From Dasyornis broadbenti (Eukaryota > Chordata > Aves > Passeriformes > Dasyornithidae): a stretch of 64,000 bases of DNA. Position 1 is the stretch's first letter. Each line of letters opens with the position of its first letter. Location: NCBI GenBank assembly GCA_013397935.1, contig VZRN01011464.1, positions 3,720,081 through 3,784,080 of the forward strand, given 5' to 3'. The notes below the pieces were generated by a model. It searched no databases, was not told the DNA's origin, and saw only the letters and a list, made by a program, of their open reading frames with translations. This document shows, in pieces, positions 23,285 to 36,006 of this stretch. Position numbers and translations under genes: made by a program.

Positions 23285-26200
23285 GTAAGCATTTTTTTCC
23301 CTCTCTTTTAATTTTTTTGGAGGGGATGCAGATAATTCATCTACTTTTAAATTGCTATGACAAAGATCAAGTCCTCTGTAGGTCATACTCAAGCCAATAG
23401 TTGGGGTGCCAGGGCTGACCCAGTTGCAGGTATTTCCCATAAAATGCATTCCTTACATAATTAGAGAATGACATGTTGGTGAAGTCAACAGAAACTATTG
23501 TTAAGGATTGTTTTTAATACATACTTCAACTCTTCTAAGAGCATTCAGACTTTTCAAAAATAGTGGCACTTGTCTAAAAATGCCCTATTGGAGGAAGGCT
23601 TTAGTTGGATTGTTAATTTTTATTTTGCACATTCCTTATTGTTTACATCTTCAGACCAAAGCCTTGTATAAACAATAACTAATGATTCATTTCTGGGAAA
23701 TTTTTAACTCTTGTTTCTTTTTATAGCATGTCTTAAAAAAATAGCATTCTCTTCTGCAAAAAAAGAGAAACAAAAATTACCAGAAATTCTATTCGTCTTG
23801 TTGTAATCAAACTTGGTTTTCCTGCCCTAAAATTTGTATTTATTAACTAGATTGTGTCTTTCATTGTTTATTTTAAAATCTTTATTATAATATACAAATA
23901 AAAAGTTGTCATAAATCCCAATAATCTTCAGGGCATCCTTCATTTGAGAATTTAATTATTCCAATTAGAGTTACATTTTGATTATGTTTGACCTGAATCC
24001 ATCACGGCAATTGTAATGAGTGCTTGCTCAGATTAAGTAATCATTGTATTTCCCCATCCTTCATCGTTATTTTTTTGCACTCTGCACGGCCTCAGCACAG
24101 CCTATTTCCATCAATCACACCACAATGATACATTCTTTCAACACACTGGCAACTTTTACTGTACAGCCAATATTCAGAATTTCCTATTTCCAGGCAAAAC
24201 ATCAAGGGCAAATATTGAATTCTTAAAACATATCAGATCAGATAATACCAAATGGTGCAAGTAAGTCTACAAATAACTGCTTTGTTGTTAGATTATAATG
24301 TACTAAATCTTGCATGCTGTTATGTGCCACCATCTGCAAAATCTGTGGTTCACATAGGCACTTAAGAGTTTAAAGAGCGTCTACAATTTTGCAGGTTACA
24401 CTCTAAAGTAGGCTGTTATTCCTAATTTCATTTGTAAAATATATACTGTACTCAAAGTTATTATAGACGGTGCATTTGATGATAATACCAATGTTGTGGG
24501 CCTTTTATATATTTAGGATCTACTAATTTTTCTCAGCATATGAAGCGACAGAAGCAAATAATTCTATTTTAATTTAGGAGACTGTGGGGAGAAATTATGA
24601 TGAAGTAATAGCTGGGTTCCTGTTCTATGCTGTGCACAAATCATAAATATTTCACACTCTGTCTTGTATCTGAAGGGATTCCCGTCTGTTAGCAGAGTTT
24701 TGTTTGTAATTAAGGTACAAATTACCACTGAACATTTCTTTGCTCTTCACAGAACACATTTTCTGTGTTGTGTTGTGCAATGGCATTATCGGGGTGAAGA
24801 GGAAGGGTGGTTGCATGCTCCCCACCAAACACAATCCACACACACACAGATGCATCTCAGCCGCTTTTCCCTCTTTCTAACCTTCCTTTCCAGTGGCAAG
24901 GAGCTCGGTTCCTTTGGGTTGAGATTGAGAGGCGATTTTTTACACGTTTTTAGAGCACACTTGAGAACAGAGGGCAAGTTGCTGCCTTTCCAAAATCTGG
25001 GCATTCTTGGTGACCATTTGTACAGCTCTCTGCTGCCAGCCCAGCCGGAGGGCATTGTTCCAGGTGGCTGGCAGTGAATGTGCTCTGTAGGGCTCCTTTT
25101 TGGAGTGCTCTCCCTCCCTCTCCTATCCCTTCCCCATCTGTATCCACTGCAACAACCACCCAGAGGCAAAACCTTAGTAATGGCCAGGAAGAACAGTGCA
25201 GAGCAGGAGAGCCAGGTCTTCTGCCTTCCCAAAACTGGGGTGAGGGGAAGGGACCTCTGGACCTTCCTTCTGTTTCAACCACACAAGACAAAGGCTGCCA
25301 AACCCACAGCCTGCCCTGTGCTTACTGCACAGGTAAACAAGTCACCTAATGAGGACTCAGGAATGTCTCATTAGCCTTGTTCTGGCTCTTGGTAGCCTCA
25401 GCATGCCCTCACACCCCGGCGCAGCCCTGCTATGGTTGCTGGAGCTTTTATCCCTGAATGCACAGCTCTAAGGTGAGGGTTTGCACCTTGGGCGCTTGGG
25501 TAGTGTCAGGCTGTGGCACTGTGCTCATGCTGCTGGAAAATTGTTCATAACAGCACCTATTTCTCTTGTAAAACTTTCTGGGTGTGCTGGTATTTCAGCG
25601 CATCTGTAGATGTTCTGCATCTGGCAAACAGGAGTTTACAAGGTGCCTATGTTATCTGAGATTTGGAATGTCAGAAAATATGCTGCAAGAATGAGACTTG
25701 TATTGAAGAAATGAAATATAAGCACCTGCTCGCTGAAGTTGTATTGTACTTGAACTGAACATTTCTAACACTGATGAAAATTAATTTCAGTTTTATGCAA
25801 AGCATTTACATATGAACAAGCTTTAATGAGATACAAGCAGCTGTCAGTTGCTGACTTCATAAACAAATCAACACCTAATGACTGAATGAGAGCTTCAGGA
25901 TAATTGGGTAAATGTAATTATGGTAACTCAGAAGGTGGCAAATATAATTTTATCAGTCACAAATTTGCATTAGATCATTAAGGCTTTTAATATCAGGAGG
26001 GAAGGCAATGATTTTATTTTAACTCACATATCTGAAAAATTTTATAACAGAACATCATTTCACTTGCGGTACTTCTGGGACATGATTTCCTTGTGCTTAT
26101 GTAAAATGTCACACAACAACAATGACTTTTATTTGACATCAACCTGACTTAGATATAATGTCATTAGAAAGCCAGATTGCTTTCTAATAGCATTAAAAAA

Positions 26201-29200
26201 AAAAAAAAAGAAAAAAATATGAGGAACTAGGGAAGTTTATTTTGCTAGTAAGAAATGCTTTCAGAGCTCCTCAGTGCTGCACTGCCCATTTCAATAGGTA
26301 TCCAAATGGTGATTGTCCAGAAAACCAGTGTTTTATCACTGAGAATGCAGCTGACGCTCATCTCCTTATTCTCTTTTCTTAATTAACATGGCTTTTTTAA
26401 ATGGTTGATTACCATTTTTAACAGCATAATCCTCTTAAGCTGTTGTTACCTTGAGGTGCAGAGGAGCTTTGGAAGGCTTTCAAAAACAGTGAGCAGGACT
26501 GGCTTTTCAGCAGCATTGCTTTTGCAATTGTCAATTCAGCCTAACACGCGTTATCCCTCACCCAGGGAGGAATCTGAACCCATGGAGTTTTCCCTGCCCA
26601 CAGCTGTGTGACGCTGGCATCGCTTCCCGCAGGTCCCCTGGCCGCCGGCTGGGCGGGAAGGCGAGGGCACTCCCTTGTCCCTTGCAGCTTGGGGGCCACG
26701 GGATTCCCGTGCTGGCAAAGCTGTCCCCAGGGGAGAGCTCTCTGTCTGCAGATAAAAATAACTCCTCCACGCCGGGATGTGGCTTCCTGGAGACTGTACC
26801 CAGCCTCTAGCTGATGCACACACCTCTATTTGGGCTACATGTTTATCTTCAGGCAGTAATAAGCCTCCTCCCTTCCTCCCCCCCCCCTTCAAATGAGAGA
26901 AACAAACCTCCCGCAATCACATCATTCGTCGGGGAGAGCTTCTAAGTGACAAGTGGAACTGAGTGCACCCCTTAGCTTGACGTGCAACCAACCTAGAACC
27001 CGAGGAGGCTGTGGGAGCTCTGCACCTGGCAGGGTGGCAGTGCCCTGCAGCAGGAATGGGACGATGAGACTCTCCACGGAAACATTTTGGTCAGGTGAAA
27101 CCCACATGAGCCCCAGCAAGCACCGTCAGCCCTGGTGTCAGCTCTGTGCCTCACTGTGCATGCCCAGCCCCGGGAACAGCACCCAGGAGCAGCTGCACAT
27201 CTTCTCAGTGGGGCTCCAGGTGTTGTGCTCCCCTGGGCACAGAGGTGTTCTCTGTCACTGCACAGGCTGGGCTCTCCCCACTGTTTGTGTAGGTCAGGTG
27301 TGAGCCTTGTGCCCCAAAAGCAGTCCAGACACACCTGCACAGCACCCATCAGGGTCATTTGCACCTGGCAGCGGCCAGTGAGTGGCCAAAACAACGCCAT
27401 CAGTGCCACACCAAGCTCTTTTTAAGTGGCACCACCATTTGTTGGGCACCATGAGACTGCCATGGCATGGTGAAATTGTCTCTGTATCCCTATAAATCTC
27501 CCCCAGTTTGCTGTAAATACCCCTGGGCTGCAGGGTCTCACACCCCACCTTCACCCATACTCGGTCCCTGATGAAAAACAGAGATACCTGAGCACAATGC
27601 TCTCCATCCTGTGACCTGGAAAATAACATGACACAATTTTATTGTGCTGGGGGTTCACAGGGGGATGTGTTTGCCTGCTCTAACACCGTTCTTTGGTTTC
27701 AGTATTGTTATTTTCCTCAGCAAACATTAGAGTTAACACCAGTCATTACTGCTCTTTCCAGAGCCTACAACCTCTGTCAGGGCTCTCTGTGGTGCCATTG
27801 ATGCGAACATGAACCTCAGCACCAAAGTGATGTGCTGACTTCAGAGCACTCCAAATATAAACAATAAATAATTGCAGTCAATACTGACTGCCCATTGTGC
27901 CTACACAAGCTTAGGAAGTCCTTCGTGTGCTGATTACTGCCATTGTACACTTTTAATGGATAATTCATGGCTCTTGCAATGTAACCCATCAATACATTAT
28001 ATCCTGAGGGAGTATTTAATCAGCATATTTGCCCCTGCAGATTAACTCAGTGCTGTAAAAATGCTTACAGTATTTGCAATATCAAACAGATACTTAAAAC
28101 AGGCAACAAGGGTCATTTCAATTAAAAATCAAGCCCTTAGGCAGCTTCGCTTGTTTTTAAAAGAAATTTCAAACTGGTATTTTAAAAATTTCTCCACACA
28201 TGTACCAAACTTCTCATGTGTGCCAGAGTGGCTAATTGCTCTGCCACTCTGTCCTCTTCAGCTGCACAGACCTGCTCTATTCATTTTTTCACTTCCATAC
28301 GTGCGAGCAGGTGGCTCAGCCACCTTTACAATATTCATTTTAATAAGTTCTATTCTACATAAATTATTGGGGGTGGGGAAAGGGCTTTGTACCTCGAAGC
28401 AGAGTAACAGCATTGTATCCTGTGCCATCATAGCATAACCATATGGCTCAGAAACAAGCTAGAAAAGAGGCTTCTAACAGGAGTCGCCTGCTTCTCATCC
28501 TCAGCTCCCCCAACCAGCCCTTGGCCAGACACAGACCTGTCCCATTTTAAAATCTGATTTTTAATTCTCCTCAGTCAACCTCGTTTTCCCTGTCCTACCT
28601 CTCCACAACAATGCAATCCAGCGTCAGTGCCCACGTTGCCACCACCACTCCTCTTTACCCAGACCCATCATGCAGCCAGCACAGCCCCTTTTGCTCCATC
28701 ATGATGGACAATTTTCCATCTTTGTTTCACTTCACATGCAATGCATTTTTCTTAATCTCATTCTGACACGAGCATGAAGTGGAGGGTCTCTGTGTCCGCC
28801 ATCTGGGAGTGGCCACCAGCCAATGTCTGTAACCTGTTGGATGTGCACAGTTTGGCAGGGCACCTTGAAAATGGTTGATGATGACAAAAATTGTTTTTCT
28901 CATGATTCATTTTCTTCTCCAGCCTTGGTTTTTGAAGGTGGTGGGTGTCAGGCTGGGTTTGGCTAGCAGGAGTCACTCCCACGGAAAATGTCAATGTCAC
29001 ATTGGACAATCTCCTAAAGGGCCAGCAAAAAGCATTTTTAAATAGGTATTAGCTGACTTCACTATTGTAAAGAAAAACAAGCTGTGGAAGATAAACTATT
29101 TAGAAAAGAGAAGCTAAAGCAAGGTTTTGTGCTTGAAGAATATTGCAAATATCCAGAGCTTAGTCAGGCAAGTATTTTAATTTGATGATTCTCCACCACA

Positions 29201-29899
29201 AACCTTGGGTGTTACAGATTTTGAGTTGTTGGCCAAGAGCAAGCTATTTACAGTGTGGAAAAAAAATAGGTGCTATGAAACAGGATCTTTGTCAAAAACT
29301 TGTGATCTCAATGTCACCAGTGATATGTGAGCAAAATATAGTTTAGAATGATCCTGAAAAAAAGAAATTTTTATATCCAAGAGAAAACAGTCAACTACTG
29401 TTGATTAAAATAGTTGAATTCACTTACACTCAAGAACTTTAATAACTTTTTAAATAATAAATATCAGGAGAAACCTGTTTACACAGTTTATTACCTGTTA
29501 ACTGTCATAAAAACCACCAAAAATATAAAAGACAAAGTCATGCCCTAGATCCACCTTTCTAGTTTTGTAACCATCACAGAATGGCATGCAATAAAAGTCC
29601 AGCGATATTCATAGCTAGGCTTACCTTAAAATATTGTTCAAAATCTCTGCAACATCTCTGCAATGCGCTCTTCCTCAGAAATATCATGAGTCACTGGAAA
29701 GTCCATTATATAGCCCTATGGAGTGAGTGGCATCATCTAGAAAATTAATTTGCAAAAATCTGTCTTTGATTGTGCCAGTCTTTACAGCCTGGGCTGTGAT
29801 TGTGATACCAACTTTATATTTTTTTAGTTATATTTTATCTCATTTTAGCTCACCATTCCATAAAGAACCAAAAATCAATGCATTGTTATTGGTTTTAAG
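23285..29899 (+). other. RELN: Intron 9 (6.6 kb, largest in window)
   Basis: Contains an A run at 26195-26209, two relatively GC-rich stretches (about 24830-25460 and 26550-27480), and an AT-rich stretch at 25640-26160 that reads like conserved non-coding DNA. Overlapping open frames on both strands in the GC-rich parts show no recognisable protein. It ends in ttggttttaag. Confidence 0.75.
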
Positions 29900-30037
29900 G
29901 TCCAGTGCCACACGTTTCCGCTGGAGTCAGTGCTACTACACAGCCCAGGATGAGTGGGCCTTGGACAACATCTACATCGGCCAGCAGTGTCCCAACATGT
30001 GCAGCGGGCACGGCTGGTGCGACCACGGCATTTGCAG
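29900..30037 (+). CDS. RELN: Reelin window exon 10: end of repeat 2A and first half of EGF 2
   Basis: A 138 bp exon, phase 2 in and phase 2 out, between ggttttaag and gtatgg. It encodes SSATRFRWSQCYYTAQDE, WALDNIYIGQQC and PNMCSGHGWCDHGIC. The TRFRW and WALDN signatures close subrepeat 2A. The CPNMCSGHG run starts EGF 2 and the intron interrupts it right before the next Cys codon, as in EGF 1. GHGWC replaces GHGSC of the human protein as I recall it. Confidence 0.96.
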
Positions 30038-30620
30038 GTATGGGGCATTTGTCAGCCACTCTTAGCAATGGTCTTCTGGTACTTCAGGTATCCTACTATT
30101 TTCCATACTTTCCTTTTCGTGCCTGTTGTTCTTATTTTTAGATTAAATATTAAAAAAATAAAAGCGCTACGGGGGGATTGACCATTCAAGCAGCATTAGC
30201 AGCCTGTTGCTCCACACCAGTCTGTCCAAGAGCCGTACCCTTGGCAGATCCAAGCACTGGAAGAGCTTTCAGTGGCACAGGGCTGCCCTGCTGCAGATGT
30301 CCTGGTGGCCCCTCCAGCCCTTTGCATAGGGCCCCAGCTCAGTGCCAGAGCTGCTTTGGGTCAGAAGAATGCCAGGGACCAGCTCAGCACTGCTTGGCAG
30401 CCACTGTCAGAATGGGTGCTATACCAAGGACACAGAATACTACTCCCTACCAGCATCAAACTTTCTGGACACCCCAGGGATTTTTTTTTTTTTTTTAAGA
30501 AAAAACATACAGGGTTTTCCCATTTTCCAGTTATTCTAGTTTGTTTCCACAATACAAAACTGCAATCTATCAGTGTCAAATAAAATCCTTAAAACTTGTC
30601 ATGTTTACGCTTCTTTCCAG
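30038..30620 (+). other. RELN: Intron 10 (0.58 kb)
   Basis: Contains a run of 16 T at 30481-30496. Nothing else recognised. It ends in cgcttctttccag. Confidence 0.8.
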
Positions 30621-30807
30621 GTGTGACTCAGGGTTTCGGGGTACTGAGTGTCAGCCTGAAAATCCGCTTTCTTCGACCATCATGTCTGATTTTGAGAACC
30701 CAGACACCCTGAAGACAGAGTGGCAGGAAATTATTGGGGGAGAGATCGTCAAGCCTGAGGAAGGCTGTGGGGTCATCTCATCTGGCTCCTCACTCTACTT
30801 CAACAAG
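30621..30807 (+). CDS. RELN: Reelin window exon 11: end of EGF 2 and start of repeat 2B
   Basis: A 187 bp exon, phase 2 in and phase 0 out, between ctttccag and gtacta. It closes EGF 2 (CDSGFRGTEC), then encodes PLSSTIMSDFENPDTLKTEW and QEIIGGEIVKPEEGCGVISS followed by GSSLYFNK. The EGF tail and the short segment after FEN are among the less conserved parts compared with human as I recall it (CDQGYQGTEC; ENQNGWESDW), whereas the CGVISSGSSLYF strand is invariant. Approximately human residues 1051-1113. Confidence 0.96.
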
Positions 30808-33800
30808 GTACTAAAGAGGGCTGGGAGTCTGAGAAAAGCACATCCTGTAGGTTTCAGTGGAGCATAATGTGGCTCTATGGCAAAGAAAAGGGAGGTGGCA
30901 GAAAGCTGCACACAATATTAGAAGTGCTTTAAACAGCACAGCTGTGCTCTGCAGGTAAAGAACAAAGAAATCCAAAGAGATAGGGAAAGACACGTGCAGT
31001 ATGTATTCAAGAAATAGCAGCTGTAATGAAAGGTAGTAAATTGCCAGTGTGCTGGGAAGTGTGCACATGCATAATGTCTTACTTGTACATTTTCATTTTT
31101 AAGACTCAGTTCTCAGCATCCAGCAGCTCCTATTTGTTTCTTCAGTACTGTCCTGGGTAAGCGATAGGGTAAGGTTGGCTTTCAGGGGACAAGCAGCGTA
31201 ATTTGAGGTCACAGAAACAAAACCAGTGAAAAAACCCATCCTTTCGGGCTTTTAGGAAATGGTTAACATGAAGGAGAATATTCTTTTGTATAACTTGGAT
31301 ACTTTGCAGACAAAAAGTATTAGAACAGGAAAGAAATACAGGGAATTCTGCTCATTGGTAGCAATTATATCTCAAATAAAAAGAGATCTTTAGGACCAAA
31401 TGAAAATTATGCGTTGTAATCACAGATTTATTTTTGTATTGTTGGTCCTCAGGTCTAGTACTAAGGTTTGTTTTGTTCTTAATTGAAAGGAAGAGCATAA
31501 ATGCAGCTATGTGCTTCTCTTTTAAAGGTTTGATCAAACTGCCACTGCTGTCATGAGAGCCAGATTAGTCCCAGAAGAATAATCCAATATGCAACGCTGT
31601 GTAATTGTGTGTTGTTTACCTCATTACAGAAATCTAACCCATGAAATAATTTTCAGCACTCCTACATAGTCTCACATCCAGCTCCCCTGGAAATAGAGCT
31701 CTGCATTGAAAATTTCATAATAGACCAATCACTATAACTAGCTAATTGTGATAATTGGATTTTTTTATATCATTGTCTTCTGTGTTAGATGTTTTTCCTT
31801 CTGGCTCGGTTCTTTATGCCAAGTTTCTCAAAAGTAGTTTGCTAAATTAGAATTAACCTGCTATGATCTTTCTTCTGATTCCTGCTAAGGAGGAGTGAAA
31901 AACTCATTTAGAAATTCTTGGCTTCTTTCTATTGATCTCTAAGTGTCAGGTTATCACTCATTTCTTGAGTAGTAGCAGTCTGTGTGCTGTCAACAGAAGG
32001 TGGTTTATTTAATTTCTGTTTAGATCTCTCTCAAGGCATCTAGTGGCCATGCTGATGGATAATAAAAAATTATTTTTATAGTTGCCAAGCAGTTCTGTAT
32101 TGTTTTGGGGAGCTCATATTCACATTTCTTTTCATTTGCTCAAACAGCCACTTTTTATTTGAATGTCTAATGTTTGCTGCCTTAATCAATTACTGCTGCC
32201 AGAATTAATGTTGGCTTTGTTCTGACAACCCTCTATCTTTTGTCTTGCAACTCATTTTAATCAGTTGTAGGTGTGTTCACAATTCAGAGCTCTTTCAATT
32301 AGCCTGTGCAATTCCTCTGAGGTTTTATGTCACTCATGCCCTTTCTCAATTAACCTGGTGCTGTGATTACCCCTTTGGCAGGCAGAGCTGCTATGGGGTG
32401 TAGATATGGAAAAGCCACCTGCAATAATTTCATAGCCAGAGCTTGGCCCACTGCAGGTCAGTGTGCTGGGTGCCTCCAGCCAGCCAGGCACACCTGCCCA
32501 TGGGACAGCAAGGGTGTTTGCATCCTTGTTACGCATTACTGGCTTGATTTGATGGGTGATAATTTCAAATTCCAGTGGGTCTCCAAAAGAAGCTGTGAAA
32601 GCAAACTATCAAGAGATTATCAGTGTCACCTTAGCCAGAGTTAGCCACGTGGGGCTGTGCCAGGAAGCTCAGGGCTGCACCCAGGGCTGAGCTCATCTCA
32701 CTCTCATGGCACCATCCAGGAGGGAATTCCCTTCTCAGCTGGGAACAAACAACCAAATAAATTAAAACAACAGGCACTGTTCAAGACTAAATCAGTATGA
32801 CTGTATCCTGTATGAGCTTTTTAAGAGTCAAAGGATTCCTTATAGGTTTTACTGCCTTATCATCGGTGGTGCAAGCCAACCAAGTTTCAGACCCCCATGT
32901 ATTCAGCTGCCAGAAATCAGTCTCACAGTGTAAGATGGTCTGTTTGGTAAGGTCTACAAATGAACTCTGGACCCAAGCTGTTATACCAGCAAAGCAAAAT
33001 GTTCTGAGAAAGAAAGCTGTAGACATTTATCTGTGCCAGGTTTACCCTGAACTGCATAGAAAGAAGAAAGAAGTAATGAATGGAATGGGATTTTAATTAA
33101 TCTATCACCTTATTAAAAAACACAGATGATATTTTAAATCTCAGCTCATAAATCTTGTTATTTGTATCCAGCTAGATCATCTCACTTGTTTATCTCAAGT
33201 TTGTCTGGAAATTTGTCGTAAGAGTCACAAATGTACAAGTGAGAGAGAAAAACATAAATATTACTTAAAACAAAGGTGTCATTTTGTAACTTAGCCCTAG
33301 TTTTCCTTTCTGATACATTTTTATGCTTGGAGATGGACAAGCAAGGTATTATAGGAGCTGATTTCAGGCAATTGGGTAACCTTGTACAGTGCAAGGTGTG
33401 ACCAGAGAAATAAGACTAGAGAAATGGCCTTTTACTTCTCTATGCATTATCAGTAAAAAGCTGAATACTTGAAATATTTGGCCCTGGTTGTTTCAGGATA
33501 TCCAGCACCTGCTCTTTGTCTTCCAAAGGTACTTGGGACTTGAAGGAATGAGATTAAATAATAGTGTGGAAATTGTGTTGTGAAGTCGCATTGTGGGTTG
33601 AAATCTAATAATAAAAATTCTTGTGGGATCAAATCAGGGTGACATAAAGGATGGCCATGCAGAATAATTGAAAGACAAAAAAGGCCGAGTTGACACAAAA
33701 GTAAAAGTCCTCCATGTTGTGTTATTTTGTGTGCAATATTCACCTGCAATGGACTTTAAGTATGTCTATTCATCGTGAAGGTGTCTTCGTTAAAATTATT

Positions 33801-33827
33801 ATTTTCCCTCTGTTCTTTGTGCTGTAG
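30808..33827 (+). other. RELN: Intron 11 (3.0 kb)
   Basis: No transposon identified. About 32090-32340 reads like conserved non-coding DNA. It ends in ttctttgtgctgtag. Confidence 0.75.
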
Positions 33828-34033
33828 GCTGGAAAAAGGCAGTTGGTAAGCTGGGATTTGGACACAACATGGGTGGATTTTGTACAGTTTTACATCCAGA
33901 TTGGAGGAGAGAGTTCTTCATGCAATAAACCTGACAGCAGAGAAGAAGGTGTGCTGCTACAGTACAGCAATAACGGCGGGATCAACTGGCAGCTACTAGC
34001 AGAAATGTATTTCTCTGACTTCAGCAAACCCAG
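33828..34033 (+). CDS. RELN: Reelin window exon 12: repeat 2B Asp-box
   Basis: A 206 bp exon, phase 0 in and phase 2 out, between gtgctgtag and gtatga. It encodes AGKRQLVSWDLDTTWVDFVQ, FYIQIGGESSSCNKPDS, REEGVLLQYSNNGGINW and QLLAEMYFSDFSKP. The Asp-box is SNNGGINW. The R-x-L-(V/I)-(S/T)-x-D-L opening is shared with exon 24 of repeat 4B. Approximately human residues 1113-1181. Confidence 0.96.
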
Positions 34034-34689
34034 GTATGATTTTGGTCTAAATTAATCCATATGGCACCAGCTTTAAAAAAAAAATATTTCTCAACTTATG
34101 AAAACATGAATAATAATTTAAAGTTATAATGCTTAAAAGTCATCATTGTATAGAAACTTTTTCTGGCTGGCACAGTAAACTCCTGTCACTAAGAATGAAA
34201 AATGTAATGAAAGTGGGCCTTAAAATCTGAAGTAAAATATGAAATTTCCTATCACTTACCCACCATGTAAAACATGACTAAAATGCTAATATCTGCAATA
34301 CATTAGCAAGCAAATACACAACTTGCCCAAAAGAGGTGTAGAAATCTTCCTCTGGCTCTGGTTTCAGATCTAATGAACGTGTATTAATGTCTTATGAAGC
34401 AAAAGCTCCTTTAAATAAATATTTAAGGAGGACAAGAAATCATATTCAGCCATTCAAATTTGCTGTCAGATACCTTGTCAGGGAAAATTTAAATTGTATT
34501 TGTCTGCATAGGTACTAACATGATTTCTATTTCCTGTAGTCCATGTCTTTCAACATACAAATAATTTTATCTTCTCATCTTGTCACTTTGCATTGCAATG
34601 AACAATGGTTTCAGAAGGACTTCTGTAACTTGGCAGACTATTCTTTTTTAGAGGTGATCTAGGCACTTAGAAGTATAAAACTCTTGAAT

Positions 34690-34960
34690 TTTGAATAGAC
34701 TAGACTAGAATAGAATATTTCACTTAGAAGGGACCTACAACTGTGCTCAGCTGCATCCTAGGTGCAGAATCAACATTTCTGCTTCTTAAATTTTATCCCG
34801 CGAATCAATCCCAATGCTCCAATCTGTCAAGATTCCTCTGCAAGACCCCTTGACTGTCAAGAGAGTCAATAGCACCTCCAACTTTGTATCACCAGCAAAA
34901 AGGTGCGCGCAACTCTTGCATCCAGGTTATCGATAAATATGTTGAACAGGACTGGCCCTG
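34690..34960 (-). mobile_element. CR1 LINE fragment with reverse-transcriptase remnant
   Basis: Read on the minus strand, the upper part (about 34870-34950) encodes a remnant of the LINE reverse transcriptase containing GPVLFNIFIDNLD, the familiar CR1/jockey-type run. It continues into a degraded downstream stretch including a CTTGCAGAGGAATCTTGACA phrase typical of CR1. It then runs, after an apparent internal deletion, into a tail of ATTCT-type repeats at about 34690-34735. No intact open frame remains. Borders are approximate. Confidence 0.75.
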
Positions 34961-35557
34961 GCACGTGATATAAAGAAAGAGTGCCGAAAGGATTGTACAT
35001 ATAAATGCACACATGTAAGGTGTCTGAAATAGGACCAGGCAAGTAACTAATTCTTGTACTTTTTGGCATAGGTATGATTAGGCTTGAAACTTGAACTTTT
35101 ATTTAACACAATTTTTGTAAGGTGTTTTTCAAGTTGAACATAAAGCAAACTGAGGAGACCTGAAGTTCTTTTACAAAGATTTGTATAGGAAAGCTGAAAT
35201 ATTTTTACCCAAAGGAAACTGCTACATAATCTATTGCATTGTAACAGAAGGATGCTTTTTTCTACAAATAAGACCAATCAGCAGAAGAGAATTGAGAAAT
35301 TAATTTTGCTAGCATATGTCACTATTACTTTCTGGCATCAGAAAAACACTAAGACTTGCTGAACATGGATCAGCTGAACAGTTTAATTCAAAGCTAGAGA
35401 ACTCAAATCAGTTCCTTATTGTGCTTGGCAATGTAGTAATAGAGCATAAAAAGTAGACATTGTCTTAAAGAGTTTACATTCTCCACAGAGAAGAAGGACG
35501 AAGGGTGCTTCTTGATATGCAGGGTGTAAATAGGTATCTAAATATATGGGAAAACAG

Positions 35558-36006
35558 AATTATAGAATCATAGAATCATTAAGGTTGGAAAAGACCACCA
35601 AGATCATGAAGTCCAACCTTTGACCCAATATCACAATAAATTACAGCACTAAGTGCCCTATCCAGTTGTTGTTTTGAACACTTCCAGGGATGGCAACTCC
35701 ACTACCTCCCTGGGCGTCCCAGGGAGTCCCAAAGCCTGACCACCCTTCCAGTGGAGAAATTCTGCCTGTTGTCCAACCTGAACCTCCCCTGGCAGAGTTT
35801 GTGTCAATGTACTCATGTCTGTGGTTGCGTGGGAGAAGAGGCCGATCCCTATCTTGCTACAACCTCCTTTCAGGCAGTTGTAGAGAGCAATAAGGTCTCT
35901 GCTGAGCCTCCTTTTCTCCAGACTAAATCCCAATTTCCTCCACTACACCTCATGTGAATTACTGTCTTAGACCCTTCCCACGCTCCATTGCCCTTCTCTG
36001 GACATG
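35558..36006 (-). mobile_element. CR1 LINE, 5'-truncated 3' end, minus orientation
   Basis: The + strand begins with tatagaatcatagaatcatt, the reverse complement of the characteristic CR1 3' terminus. It then follows the avian CR1 3' consensus continuously: ggttggaaaagacc, ccagggatggcaactccac, acctcccctggcagag, acaacctcctttcaggcagt, cctccttttctccag, and ttgcccttctctggacatgc. About 450 bp, 5'-truncated as usual for CR1. It is the best preserved transposon in the window. Confidence 0.93.

Noticed and set aside
24664..25374. Several overlapping 90-148 codon frames on both strands in intron 9
   Set aside because: They overlap each other in opposite directions, a sign of low stop-codon density in GC-richer DNA rather than coding; no domain recognised.
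26541..27629. Cluster of open frames up to 138 codons on both strands in intron 9
   Set aside because: Same reason: GC-rich sequence, no recognisable domain, no consistent frame.
34866..35069. 67-codon minus-strand frame containing GPVLFNIFIDNLD
   Set aside because: Not a host gene; it is a fragment of the CR1 reverse transcriptase and is listed as a mobile element.
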